Positions 27,519 to 36,007 of a DNA stretch of 64,000 nucleotides are shown here, piece after piece. Positions within the stretch are counted from its first letter, which is position 1. Every line of letters begins with the position of its first letter. The position numbers and the translations under genes were made by a program. The stretch comes from an uncultured Lachnospiraceae bacterium (GTDB lineage: Bacteria; Bacillota; Clostridia; Lachnospirales; Lachnospiraceae): the NCBI GenBank assembly GCA_910588405.1, contig CAJUPT010000002.1, positions 152,406 through 216,405 of the forward strand, written 5' to 3'. Below the pieces are notes generated by a model that saw only the letters and a program-made list of their open reading frames with translations, made no database searches and was not told where the DNA came from.

Positions 27519-28424
27519 TTATTTCGTATAAAATCCGAACTCTGCCTCTCCGTTCTCCCAGATTCCTTTCACCAGATACACATAACCCGGCTCCACCTCT
27601 TTGATCCGGAAGCTGCCGTCTTCCTCAGTCACTTCCACGGTTTCACCTTCCGGCATGTCGCCGATCTCTGTTCCTCTGGCCTCTGCCGGCCAGCGGGTTA
27701 CCTCCACGTCTTTTAGAGGCTGCGAAGGAGAAAGCTTCATATCTGCAGGCTCCTTAAGCGTCACATCTACCAGCTGTTCCCATGCCAGAATATGCGCGCT
27801 GTCAGCTACCACGTTCTGCGTCTCACCGTTTTCATCGGTGTAAGACCAGGAATAGCCGCCCTGGCTCAAAATCACTACCACGTTTGCCTGTTCATTCTGA
27901 TATTCCAGATCCATAAAAGGAGGCTGGGAAGGGTCCGGCTCCGTATAGATTTCATCGATCAGATACTGGTAAGGCTCCGTATCGGCCTCCGTTCCTTCCT
28001 TGACTACTACCATTTTTGATACGCCGGGATACTGACCAGGGTAGGATTCCAGCATCATATTATTTCCGTAAATATCTACCACCGTGCCCACGGACAGCTG
28101 ATCCGCCGTCAGCTGATTTCCGTCCATACCGTACAGCTCTTCCGGGACAGGGGCTACAAACAATGTGCCGTTTTCCGTGCCGATAAACAGGTACTCTCCG
28201 ATCTTGTCCGTCAGATACATGGCCCGCAAAGGTGCCTCCCCATCTGCGTCCGTCTGCGGCAAACCGCTTTCCTCCTTTGAGGCTCCCTGGGATGTTCCTT
28301 CCGACGTTCCCGCCGTATCGGCGGCAGTCGTGCCTCCCTCATCCTTTTTACCGGAACAGCCTGCCAATACCAGCATAAGTACAAGCATCAATGCGAAAAA
28401 CAGATGATCAAAACGATTTTTCAT
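27519..28424 (-). CDS. Hypothetical secreted lipoprotein
   Basis: A 301-residue exported protein. The signal peptide ends in VLAGCSG, with lipid Cys near 23, and a Ser/Thr/Glu/Gly-rich linker follows to about 60. The rest is a mixed beta-type region with no family I can name. Stretches such as VGTVVDIYGNNMMLESYPGQ and PEGETVEVTEEDGSFRIK suggest two beta-rich parts. It lies alone between the tRNA terminator and the toxin locus. A role at the cell surface is all that can be inferred. Confidence 0.8.
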   Translation of the reverse strand: MKNRFDHLFFALMLVLMLVLAGCSGKKDEGGTTAADTAGTSEGTSQGASKEESGLPQTDADGEAPLRAMYLTDKIGEYLFIGTENGTLFVAPVPEELYGMDGNQLTADQLSVGTVVDIYGNNMMLESYPGQYPGVSKMVVVKEGTEADTEPYQYLIDEIYTEPDPSQPPFMDLEYQNEQANVVVILSQGGYSWSYTDENGETQNVVADSAHILAWEQLVDVTLKEPADMKLSPSQPLKDVEVTRWPAEARGTEIGDMPEGETVEVTEEDGSFRIKEVEPGYVYLVKGIWENGEAEFGFYTK

Positions 28425-28623
28425 AAAATGATTCCTCCTGATTACATTTATGTGCTCCCACCAAAATGCCGGAAGCGCATATTTTCACAACTTTCGTTTC
28501 TACAATCTTATAGTGTACCATTCCTCCCATTTTGTTGCATGATAGAAAAAATTTTTATTAATTACAAAAAACAGAGCTGACTGCCTGCATATTACTATAT
28601 TATGGAGCGGAGAAAAGAGGATA

Positions 28624-28652
28624 TTGTCGAATGGTGGGAACTATGATATGAT
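28624..28652 (+). promoter_or_regulatory. Promoter of the holin-like toxin mRNA
   Basis: -35 TTGTCG at 28624-28629, a 17-bp spacer and -10 TATGAT at 28647-28652. The predicted transcript starts about 65 nt before the toxin ATG. Confidence 0.7.
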
Positions 28653-28724
28653 TACAGCATGGAAAACAACCGTGTTACAAGATGGTAAGCCTCCCTAACT
28701 TGCAAAAGAAGGGAGGTGGTGCGT

Positions 28725-28820
28725 ATGACGACATATGAAGTATTTAGCCTGTTATTTTTGGGCGGTTCATTCCTCATCGCACTGCTTGCCTACATAGATA
28801 GGAACAACAAGCGAAAATAA
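28725..28820 (+). CDS. Small holin-like type I toxin
   Basis: A 31-residue hydrophobic peptide, MTTYEVFSLLFLGGSF then LIALLAYIDRNNKRK: a short charged start, one membrane segment (about 6-23) and a basic tail. This is the pattern of the 'putative holin-like toxin' family, membrane-acting peptides of type I toxin-antitoxin loci related to TxpA/BsrG. GGGAGGTGG lies just upstream of the ATG. The mRNA 5' part has CCTCCC opposed to GGGAGG (28690-28718), which could hide the ribosome site. An antisense promoter faces its 3' end. Confidence 0.85.
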   Translation: MTTYEVFSLLFLGGSFLIALLAYIDRNNKRK

Positions 28821-28905
28821 ATAAGCCTACCTTGTACTTGGCAGTCGGGTAGGCTTATATCGTCCCGGAGGCTAACCACTTTGTGGGCGGTTGCTTTTCC
28901 TATGT
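28815..28905 (-). ncRNA. Predicted antisense antitoxin RNA overlapping the toxin 3' end
   Basis: A strong minus-strand promoter (-35 TTGAAA at 28936-28931, 17-bp spacer, -10 TATTAT at 28913-28908) drives an RNA toward the toxin gene. The RNA would hold the hairpin formed by AAGCCTACC and GGTAGGCTT (about 28822-28858) and end in the U-rich stretch after it, overlapping the toxin's last codons. Convergent, 3'-overlapping RNAs are characteristic of type I loci such as txpA/RatA and Fst. Confidence 0.75.
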
Positions 28906-28907
28906 TT

Positions 28908-28936
28908 ATAATACCATGTTCAGGGGAGGGTTTCAA
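28908..28936 (-). promoter_or_regulatory. Antitoxin RNA promoter
   Basis: -35 TTGAAA, exact 17-bp spacer and -10 TATTAT on minus. It is closer to consensus than the toxin promoter, as expected when the antitoxin must be in excess. Confidence 0.8.
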
Positions 28937-28948
28937 GCCCTCTTTTTT
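28926..28948 (+). terminator. Terminator of the toxin mRNA
   Basis: GAGGG and CCCTC pair around a seven-base loop and are followed by TTTTTT. It lies between the toxin locus and the recombinase remnant and overlaps the antisense promoter's -35. Confidence 0.65.
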
Positions 28949-28977
28949 GTTATAATTAGGGGAAGGAGGAGATAACC

Positions 28978-30019
28978 ATGATAGAAAAAATTTTAGAGAA
29001 AGTGATCCCTGAAATGACTTCACATCTGGAACCAAGGCAGCAGGAGCATCTGAAAAATGTGTTATACGTCAACTTTCACGGCTTGGAAGTGCAAAAAGAG
29101 TGTACGGAGTTGGCAGCCACCGGACAAGATGGCGATGAAGTAAAGATTAAGATGTTTATTGCCAGCAAGAAAGCTATCAACCGGCAAGATAATACCCTGC
29201 GAAATTATGCCAATGAAATTATAACATGCTGAATTTCCTGGGAAAGCGCTTAGAGGACATAACAGGGATGGATCTGCGCTATTATTACGGCATCATGCGA
29301 GAAAAGAGAGGAATCGGGATGTCCACGATGCAGACCAGGCTGCACTATCTGTCTAGTGTACTGTCTGGTTCATATCTGGTAAAACTCCGCAGAATATTTT
29401 TCTGAGAGTGCTGTTTCACAAACGTAGGCGTAGCGGTGGCTACGCTGAGGCTTGTGGAGCAGTGCTATCAGGAAAATAGACAAGGAGGTTTGCCTGAATA
29501 TAAGCCAGACAGTACACTAGCTTCTGGGACTTTCTAATCACTGAGGAGCTAGTGCATAGTAATCCGGTCAAGAAAGTTGGGATGCTGAAAGTGGAAAAGA
29601 CTATTAAAAAACCGTTTTCGGCGGAGGAACTGGAAGCTTTGCGAGTAAATTGTGATAATGTCAGAGACATGGCTATGGTTGAGTTTTTGTATTCCACAGG
29701 CGTCAGGGTTTCAGAACTGGCATCCTTGAATGTGAGTGATATTGAAATGGGGAAACAGGAGTTGATAGTATATGGAAAAGGCAGTAAAGAGCGGAGAACA
29801 TATCTGACAGATGGTGTAAAATTCTACCTGCGGAGGTATCTGGCCAGCCGTTGCCGAGATGGAAAAACGATAGAGGCGTTGCAAAAAGAACCTCTATTTG
29901 TAACGCTGGACTATCCGCATAACCGTCTGACGGTAGCGGGGATTCAGTACATGCTTCGCCAGCTGGGGAAACGGGCAGAGGTGGAAAATGTGCATCCCCA
30001 CTATATTCTTCTTGTATAA
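28978..30019 (+). pseudogene. Tyrosine recombinase (XerC/D-like), disrupted three times
   Basis: The N-terminal SAM-like domain starts at ATG 28978 (GGAGGAG upstream) and reads to ASKKAINRQDNTLRNYANEI, where a frameshift near 29225 ends it at TGA. The correct frame resumes as MLNFLGKRLEDITGMDLRYY. At 29353 a 160-bp element interrupts it; without the element the frame reads YLSSFWDFLITEELV. The catalytic domain continues with STGVRVSELASLNVSDIE (first catalytic Arg) and GKGSKERRTYL (Lys). It stops at HPHYILLV, where the family has the HxxR box, so the second Arg and the Tyr nucleophile are missing. The protein cannot be active. Confidence 0.9.
29357..29516 (+). mobile_element. 160-bp MITE with terminal inverted repeats and CTAG duplication
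   Basis: Ends are perfect 12-bp inverted repeats, TGTACTGTCTGG and CCAGACAGTACA, with imperfect pairing to about 32 bp. The element is flanked on both sides by CTAG (29353-29356 and 29517-29520). Removing it and one CTAG copy restores the recombinase reading frame exactly. It has no coding capacity, so it must have moved with a transposase supplied elsewhere. Confidence 0.9.
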
Positions 30020-30177
30020 ATATTGCATATGGTTTTGAAATCTTTAAAGCTGAGTAATGAAATGTTGCAAGCCCTGTTTGAAAATCAGCCGCCCAACTAT
30101 TTTTTACTTTAAACTTTTTATGTTCCAAATTACTATAAACAACCGTAGCTACTATACAGAAGTTCATGCGAAAAATA

Positions 30178-30204
30178 GGAGCTCATCATTCTCTGACGAG
30201 CCCC
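30178..30204 (-). terminator. Terminator downstream of the UroD-family gene
   Basis: GGGGCTCGTCA pairs with TGATGAGCTCC around a five-base loop, followed on minus by TATTTTT. It lies about 108 bp past the stop. Confidence 0.75.
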
Positions 30205-30311
30205 TGTCATATCAAACCACTCTATGTTTCCGGAAATTTTTCCAAATATCCTGCTGGCAAATCATTACGAAGTATCCGGGAAAACATACCGGCAGCATAT
30301 TTTATATGATA

Positions 30312-31565
30312 CTACTTCTTCCCGTAGTTTCGAACCGTATCCATCAGCGCCTCCACATTCTCCCGCTTCGCCAGATCCATGCCGCAGGAAGTCTCGAAGA
30401 TGAATCCGCCGCCGGCCGCGCAGCCGTCGATCAGCCGTTTCGCCTCATCGATCACCTGCTCTTTTGTGCCGTAGTCCAGCAGATACACGGGGAAGCCGCC
30501 GGAAATACATGCCGTATCGCCCAGTATCTTCTTTGCCCGTATCATATCCACTTCCTCGAAGTGATAGATTACCTTGCCTGCGGGGACCTCTTTCAGGCAC
30601 TCCAAACGGCTGTCGTACTTTCCTTCCGTATAAATATAAGGCACCAGCCCGGAGTCAATAATACAATTGATAATCGTACGCAGATGGTCCCAGTAAAACT
30701 CCCGGTAATGCTCGTCGCTCATAAACCCGTCCATACCCTTATGAAGCGCCATAAACACATGTTTGCCGGGCATGATCTTTCCCTGCATTTTCACCAGCTC
30801 CAAAGTCGCCGCCAGCTGTTCCTCGCAATAAGCCTTTACCTCATCGGGACGCTCATACAAATCGGCCAGTCCGTCCAGTGTACCGCGCAGAAAATCACTG
30901 TATCCGTCATAGGGAACCCCCGCAAAGCCGGTAGCCAGCACCGGATATCCGTACTCCTCGATCTCTGCGTCCAGCTGATGCAGGCGGCCGTTCAATTCAT
31001 TGTTCATGTCATTGACTTCCCAGAGGGTCTGCATCATCTGTTTAAATTCCGGCGTGCTGACCGCTGCGGCCACCATACCATGACTGTTGAATACGCCCAT
31101 GCTGCCGGCGGCAAAACCGGCAAAAGGCTCAAACAATCCATTTGTCTTAGGCAATCCCTTGTTCAGCACCCATCCGGCCCGGTCAGTGAAAAACTGGTTA
31201 AATTCTTCCTCTTCCAATACCGGAAATTCTATAAACTGATGGATAGAATCCTTGTCAATCACATTTCCCGGCATACCGGCCCAGCGGATTGTCTTGGGCT
31301 GTACCTTTTCCAGAATCGGCCCCTGACCGATATTTACATAGCTGTGGCCGAACATGGCATCCGGCGTATAGGCGTCCAGATACTGGAACAGACTCTTTTT
31401 TGTTTTGCCGAGATCTGTATCGTACAGAATATCTGCCATGGAATACCCTGCCTGCAGATAGGGAAAGCACTGTACAATCGGCATAAACGGGATCGTATCC
31501 GGCTCCTTTAACGCAATGGCATCATTCACACGGTTTAAACGCTTCTGGTAATCTTCTCTGCTCAT
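30312..31565 (-). CDS. Uroporphyrinogen decarboxylase family protein (methyltransferase-like)
   Basis: A 417-residue protein of the UroD superfamily. In anaerobes most such members (MtaA/CmuA-like) move methyl groups between corrinoid proteins and a thiol instead of making haem. Visible stretches include DAIALKEPDTIPFMPIVQ near 13, AYTPDAMFGHSYVNIGQG and GMDGFMSDEHYREFYWDHLR near 260. A late GGFPVYLLDYGTKEQVIDEA and GGGFIFETSCGMDLAKREN hold the usual C-terminal features. The start MSREDYQKRLN (31565) is chosen for GGAGGAGGAG six bases upstream. No corrinoid protein is adjacent, so the substrate is open. Confidence 0.85.
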   Translation of the reverse strand: MSREDYQKRLNRVNDAIALKEPDTIPFMPIVQCFPYLQAGYSMADILYDTDLGKTKKSLFQYLDAYTPDAMFGHSYVNIGQGPILEKVQPKTIRWAGMPGNVIDKDSIHQFIEFPVLEEEEFNQFFTDRAGWVLNKGLPKTNGLFEPFAGFAAGSMGVFNSHGMVAAAVSTPEFKQMMQTLWEVNDMNNELNGRLHQLDAEIEEYGYPVLATGFAGVPYDGYSDFLRGTLDGLADLYERPDEVKAYCEEQLAATLELVKMQGKIMPGKHVFMALHKGMDGFMSDEHYREFYWDHLRTIINCIIDSGLVPYIYTEGKYDSRLECLKEVPAGKVIYHFEEVDMIRAKKILGDTACISGGFPVYLLDYGTKEQVIDEAKRLIDGCAAGGGFIFETSCGMDLAKRENVEALMDTVRNYGKK

Positions 31566-31888
31566 ATCACTCCTCCTCCTTGTGTTCAATGCACGCTCAG
31601 CAGTCATCACAAAGCCTGCGTAAAATCAGTTGCTTAAGCAGGCAAACAGATATTCTGGGCGTACATTTCATTACCGTCTCCGGGAAAACTACATACAGTC
31701 CTTCCCCGACTCCTTGATCTATGGTTATATTCTACTATAAAATCAGAATGAAAACGCTGTTGCCAATGCACAAAGATTTTGATCGAAATCATAACGAAAA
31801 ACGTGCAGCGCCACCAAGGAGCGTCTAAAACACACAGAAAACAACAAACGGCTGAAAACAGCATTTCAGCGCCGCTTTCAGCCGTTGA
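31566..31888. other. Intergenic region upstream of the UroD-family gene
   Basis: About 320 bp without a supportable gene. A short hydrophobic frame on minus (31634-31864) lacks a ribosome site and overlaps the terminator of the SleB-like gene. Only that terminator is recognisable. Confidence 0.4.
31847..31886 (-). terminator. Terminator of the SleB-like gene
   Basis: An 11-bp stem AACGGCTGAAA/TTTCAGCCGTT begins just beyond the stop codon and on minus is followed by TGTTGTTTTC. Confidence 0.8.
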
Positions 31889-33412
31889 TTATTTTTTATA
31901 GAAGCAATTCCCCCCGACCACTTTATACTCCGAATAGGGATACTCTATGGAAGATGCATGAGAATCCGGGGTAAACTGTGTATAATCGCCTATATTATTG
32001 CTTCCTGCCATGGCGTCCGCCGCCGCTCTTTTCGGCGTAGAGCCGGGACCTGCCAGCAGGATTTTCTCCATGGTGCCGCCTGCGCCCGTTCCCGGGAACT
32101 GGCCCGACTGATAGATCACGCCGTGGATGGAATTGGGGTAGGAGCCGCTGTTTACACGGTTTAAGATCACATTGGCCACGGCCAGGCATCCGTCATAATT
32201 ATGACCGGCTTCCAGCTGGATGATTGCCGCCAGAAGATACAGATCATCATAATCCGCGGGGTCCACACCGGCAGGCGGTTCTGTTTCAGGAGTCTTTGTC
32301 GTTTCCGGCGGTTTCGTGGTCTCCGCAGCCTTTGTCGTTTCGGGAGCTTTTGACGTTTCCGCCGTCCCGGCAGTCTCCGAAGCTTTTGTCTCTCCCATAA
32401 CTTTTTCGGACTCAGACACTTTTGTGGTTTCCGGCGGTTTCGTACTCTCGGCCACCTTTGAAGTCTCCACTTTTTTCGCGGTCTCTGATGCCGCCAAAGC
32501 TTCCGCAGTCTTCTTTTCCTCCGTCGCCTGGCTCTCCTCCCGCAGTGCCGCATTCTCCTCCGCCAGCAGCATCAGTTCCTGTTCCTCCGCGATGGAGAAT
32601 GCCTGTCCAAAGCTCTGGCTGACAGCAATATAGTCTTCATTCAGATATCCTTCTATATTAGAAGTATAATCAATCTTGACCCATCCGCCGCCCCGATCAG
32701 TGACAATGAACCACTGACCCGCTTCCACCGTCGCCACCACATCAGACTCCGTATCCGGATTTTCCCTCACATTCAGCCAGCTGGCCGTAACGGTCGCTAT
32801 GGTAACAGACCCCTGCTGCCGGGCATATTCTTCGGCCGCCGCTCCCGTCAGGATATACTCATTGGAAACCCAGCCGGTGATGGAACCGGAGGCAATTTTG
32901 CTGAACTGCTCCCCCTGTTCCAGAAGATCTGCCGAAGTTCCGTGATAAATTTTTCCGACCACCTGAGAATCAGGATCGTTCTCCGCTCTGATATTCAGAT
33001 ATGCCGCCGCTGTGATCACCACCCGGTTCTCATATAAAGAAAGCGGCTCGGTTTCCGTCTCATCCTCTGATTCCGGCTCCGTCTCGCTTTTCGTTCCCTC
33101 CAGCGCCGCATCCATCATCTGCGCCGACTGCTCCCAGGTCAGCCCTTCAAAAATCAGCCCGCTGCCCTGGCTTTTTGGCACGCCTGCCATTCCATAAAAA
33201 GGATGTTCCTCCGCAATCTCTTTGTATTCTACAGGCGGAAGTTCCGCATATGCGGAAAAAATGGTTTTTTCCGCCTGGTCATCGGATTCCGTCTGCAATA
33301 AAGTCTCCGCTGACGGCGGAGCAGTCAAAACTGCCAGCAGCACCTGAGACACTAATACAAATATTCCTCCAGTAATCACCAGTTTTTTGTGTCTTTTCAT
33401 CTGTTTTGCCAA
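31889..33412 (-). CDS. Cell wall hydrolase, SH3-SH3-SleB type
   Basis: A 507-residue exported wall enzyme. A signal or anchor segment lies at about 10-30, an acidic linker runs to about 128, and two bacterial SH3 domains follow at about 128-190 (AAYLNIRAENDPDSQVVGKI) and 200-265 (ASWLNVRENPDTESDVVATV). A Thr/Glu/Lys/Pro-rich spacer with repeated SETxK and PETTK units covers about 290-380. A SleB/CwlJ-type hydrolase domain ends the protein (LLAAIIQLEAGHNYDGC with the catalytic Glu). SleB-type enzymes cleave peptidoglycan in spore germination or wall turnover. The start is TTG (33412) or ATG twelve bases on; neither has ideal spacing. Confidence 0.9.
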   Translation of the reverse strand: MAKQMKRHKKLVITGGIFVLVSQVLLAVLTAPPSAETLLQTESDDQAEKTIFSAYAELPPVEYKEIAEEHPFYGMAGVPKSQGSGLIFEGLTWEQSAQMMDAALEGTKSETEPESEDETETEPLSLYENRVVITAAAYLNIRAENDPDSQVVGKIYHGTSADLLEQGEQFSKIASGSITGWVSNEYILTGAAAEEYARQQGSVTIATVTASWLNVRENPDTESDVVATVEAGQWFIVTDRGGGWVKIDYTSNIEGYLNEDYIAVSQSFGQAFSIAEEQELMLLAEENAALREESQATEEKKTAEALAASETAKKVETSKVAESTKPPETTKVSESEKVMGETKASETAGTAETSKAPETTKAAETTKPPETTKTPETEPPAGVDPADYDDLYLLAAIIQLEAGHNYDGCLAVANVILNRVNSGSYPNSIHGVIYQSGQFPGTGAGGTMEKILLAGPGSTPKRAAADAMAGSNNIGDYTQFTPDSHASSIEYPYSEYKVVGGNCFYKK

Positions 33413-33448
33413 GTCCTTCCGTACAGCTCACACAAATCTGCCGGCTTC

Positions 33449-34309
33449 TCATGCTTCCCACCGTCCGCTGGCTCCGCAGGGAAGAACCAGACCGGTCTCC
33501 GTCACGGGCAGGCCCAGTTCCTCCGCGCGAACCTTTCCGCCATATTTTTTCCCTATTTCAATAGACAACATATAGGCCAGCACGGCCGGCGCCAGGCCGG
33601 TGGTATAAGAATTGATCAGGAAAAACAGCGGATGGTCGGAAAGCAATTCACTGCAGCGCTTGACCAGTGGGTGAATCGCATCCTCAATCTTCCAGATTTC
33701 TCCTTTTGGTCCCCGGCCATAGGAGGGCGGGTCCATAATGATCCCGTCATAATGATTGCCCCGACGGATTTCCCGCTCCACAAATTTCATACAATCATCC
33801 ACAATCCACCGGATCGGCGCATCCTCAAGTCCCGACGACCGGGCATTCTCATGAGCCCAGGTCACCATCCCTTTAGAGGCGTCCACGTGAGTCACACTGG
33901 CCCCCGCCTGAGCCGCCGCCAATGTCGCTCCGCCCGTATAGGCAAATAAATTCAGCACCTTCACCTGATGGCCCGCCCGGACAACCTTTTCCGAAAACCA
34001 GTCCCAGTTGGCCGCCTGCTCCGGGAATAAGCCGGTATGCTTAAAGCTAAAGGGTTTTAACTGAAAGGTCAAAGCTTTATAATGAATTTCCCACTGCTTA
34101 GGCAGATCAAAAAATTCCCATTCGCCGCCGCCCTTCGCGCTTCGGTGATAATGGGCGTTCCTCTTCCGCCAGCCTTTATGGATTTTCGGTGTATTCCAGA
34201 TCACCTGCGGGTCAGGGCGGACCAGAATATAATCCCCCCACCGCTCCAGCTTCTCTCCCCCGGAGGTATCAAGTATCTCATAGTCGTTCCATTGGTTTGC
34301 AAGCCACAT
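33449..34309 (-). CDS. Class I SAM-dependent RNA methyltransferase (RlmI/K-like fold)
   Basis: A 286-residue methyltransferase. The SAM-binding motif is VLNLFAYTGGATLAAAQAGA near 117, followed by THVDASKGMVTWAHENAR with the ribose-binding Asp and the catalytic-type motif MDPPSYGRG near 193. These are typical of 23S rRNA m5C methyltransferases of the RlmI/RlmK group, but the usual N-terminal PUA domain is absent, so the exact RNA target is uncertain. AAGGAT precedes the ATG. It ends 37 bp before the SleB-like gene on the same strand and may be co-transcribed with it. Confidence 0.88.
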   Translation of the reverse strand: MWLANQWNDYEILDTSGGEKLERWGDYILVRPDPQVIWNTPKIHKGWRKRNAHYHRSAKGGGEWEFFDLPKQWEIHYKALTFQLKPFSFKHTGLFPEQAANWDWFSEKVVRAGHQVKVLNLFAYTGGATLAAAQAGASVTHVDASKGMVTWAHENARSSGLEDAPIRWIVDDCMKFVEREIRRGNHYDGIIMDPPSYGRGPKGEIWKIEDAIHPLVKRCSELLSDHPLFFLINSYTTGLAPAVLAYMLSIEIGKKYGGKVRAEELGLPVTETGLVLPCGASGRWEA

Positions 34310-34436
34310 ATCTTATCCTTTTAACTAATATTTATATTATTGTTCATGCTTTTCATATTTTCATTACCATCATTATATATGGTTATACAGCCTACGTCAA
34401 TTTAGAATATTTTAGCAAGGTTAGCTTATATCTTAT

Positions 34437-35900
34437 AGCACTTTACAGCTTCTTATAGATAACCTCATTTGCGTATAAGCTCCTGGAAAGCCATTTTTAG
34501 TGGAAAGTCTTTTTTAATAGTTTCGATGGCCTGCCCCAAACTGTGGATTATTATGTCCATGCGGATTTTTTCTCCCAGCTGGTAACGGGTTTCCTGTGGG
34601 CTTTGTCCCTGGTAATCCTGGAATTCCCTGCAGCAGTATGGGAGCAGCCGCACAGCCGCGTAACTGATACAGATCAGGTTGGAAAGCCTTTCAATCCCTT
34701 TCACAGAGCGGACCATGTAATTACGGAAACACCAGAATGTTTTTGTCTCATAATAACTGGTCTCTATGTTCCATCGCAGCGAGAACAGACCCAGCGGCAG
34801 CATACCCCAGGCACTGTAACTGCGGATTTTTTCATTTGCCTGTTTCTCCGAATGGGCTGCTATTCCTTCTGGTGCTGCCGTGCATAGGAACAGGCGGAGA
34901 CTACCGGGTTTTTCAGGGTCAACGGCTGTCACGCAGGCATAAACGGTACGGTCTTTCCACAGGTTTGTAATGACTTTGCGGCATCCCATGTAATAAGGCG
35001 CGCCTTCCGGTTTATCCAAAGTGATAGCCGAAAGTTTCAGCCTCTCCCCACGGGTGCGCGGACGCCCGCGCCTGCCGGTTCTTTCACCGGGGAGGTCATA
35101 AAGTACCGTGTCTGACCTTGCACAGCAGATCATTTCCGGATTTTTAAATTCTGTCACAAGCCCTGTGACAGGCTTCTTGGGATACCAGCTGTCACACAAA
35201 AGGATGACCTGCCCACAGGAAGAAAGTTCCGCCATAACGGAACGCACCATGTCCGCAGCGAGATCCGGTTTGGAAAGCTCTTTCGTCCACAGGCGGTAGC
35301 CTAGGGGAACGGAAAGGTAAGTAATCCCGTCCGCTGACTCTAACGGCACATGCAGCATGATGCTAACGAAGCAGTGCCCATTCAGGTAATTGGAGCCGTT
35401 ATGTGCGGCGTGGTCAAACAACTTGGAGCGGGCCTGAAATTTCGCACCATATTTTTCCAACATAGTATCATCAATGGAGAGGAACACGACGGAATTTTTC
35501 AAGGAAGGCGGTACACAGCCTAACGCAAGCCTGGCGGTCACAGCCATCCATCTAAGGTGGTCAAAAGCGGCATAGCCCAGCGTATAGTAAAAGGAATTCA
35601 GGGACTTACCTGTAAGCTTAGAAATAATATGCAGCCATGCAAACCGTATGGAACGGAAGGAATCCAGGGCCAGCATGGAAATGGCCAGCAGGAACAGATT
35701 TTCCGCGGTTGGTCTTGAGTTATCCTGAAAATAATGTCCAAAGAACCAAAAAAGCTTGCTAAAAGTATGGTTTCTGTTGTAAAATAAGCGTGACATACAA
35801 TCTCCTGTTTTTGTAAAAATTTGTTCGCGCTTATACTATACAACAAATGGAGTAGATTGTATGTTTTTTGTTGTTTAAAATAAAAAAGTTGTAAAGTGCT
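34437..35900 (-). mobile_element. IS element carrying one DDE transposase gene
   Basis: About 1,464 bp bounded by inverted ends AGCACTTTACA (34437) and TGTAAAGTGCT (35900), with matching extended to about 18 bp at two mismatches. A single transposase gene fills it. No clear target duplication is seen in the flanks. It lies about 50 bp from the degenerate terminal repeat of the CRISPR array. Confidence 0.85.
34465..35796 (-). CDS. DDE transposase, IS4/IS701-like
   Basis: A 443-residue transposase. The catalytic acidic residues appear in FLSIDDTMLEKYG near 105 (first Asp), VILLCDSWYPKKPV near 198 (second Asp) and LRWNIETSYYETKTFW near 345 (Glu in the YREK-like region). The Arg-rich stretch GERTGRRGRPRTRGERLK near 240 is likely DNA-binding. 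The frame is intact, so the element may be active. Assignment between IS4 and IS701 groups is uncertain. Confidence 0.88.
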   Translation of the reverse strand: MSRLFYNRNHTFSKLFWFFGHYFQDNSRPTAENLFLLAISMLALDSFRSIRFAWLHIISKLTGKSLNSFYYTLGYAAFDHLRWMAVTARLALGCVPPSLKNSVVFLSIDDTMLEKYGAKFQARSKLFDHAAHNGSNYLNGHCFVSIMLHVPLESADGITYLSVPLGYRLWTKELSKPDLAADMVRSVMAELSSCGQVILLCDSWYPKKPVTGLVTEFKNPEMICCARSDTVLYDLPGERTGRRGRPRTRGERLKLSAITLDKPEGAPYYMGCRKVITNLWKDRTVYACVTAVDPEKPGSLRLFLCTAAPEGIAAHSEKQANEKIRSYSAWGMLPLGLFSLRWNIETSYYETKTFWCFRNYMVRSVKGIERLSNLICISYAAVRLLPYCCREFQDYQGQSPQETRYQLGEKIRMDIIIHSLGQAIETIKKDFPLKMAFQELIRK

Positions 35901-35946
35901 GTTACTATATTACAAAGCAATAAAAAGAATGGATATGGAAAACATT

Positions 35947-35973
35947 GGATAAACTCTGCCCATACAGGGAACA
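35947..35973 (-). repeat. Degenerate terminal CRISPR repeat
   Basis: At the spacing expected for one more unit (34 bases beyond the last good repeat), this segment matches the repeat at about 18 of 27 positions. It keeps TTCCC at one end and ATCC at the other. Degenerate leader-distal repeats are common. Confidence 0.5.
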
Positions 35974-36007
35974 CTTTATATATTGTGCTTCTCGCCCCGC
36001 CCTTGAG

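Noticed and set aside
27349..30019. tRNA-Gln as attachment site of an integrated element carrying the recombinase
   Set aside because: A lipoprotein gene and the toxin locus lie between, and no repeat of the tRNA 3' end was found downstream.
31634..31864. Short minus-strand open frame of 76 codons
   Set aside because: No ribosome site, no family resemblance, and it overlaps the terminator of the SleB-like gene.
34425..35912. Target-site duplication around the IS element
   Set aside because: Flanks are both A/T-rich with loose similarity, but no exact direct repeat could be found.
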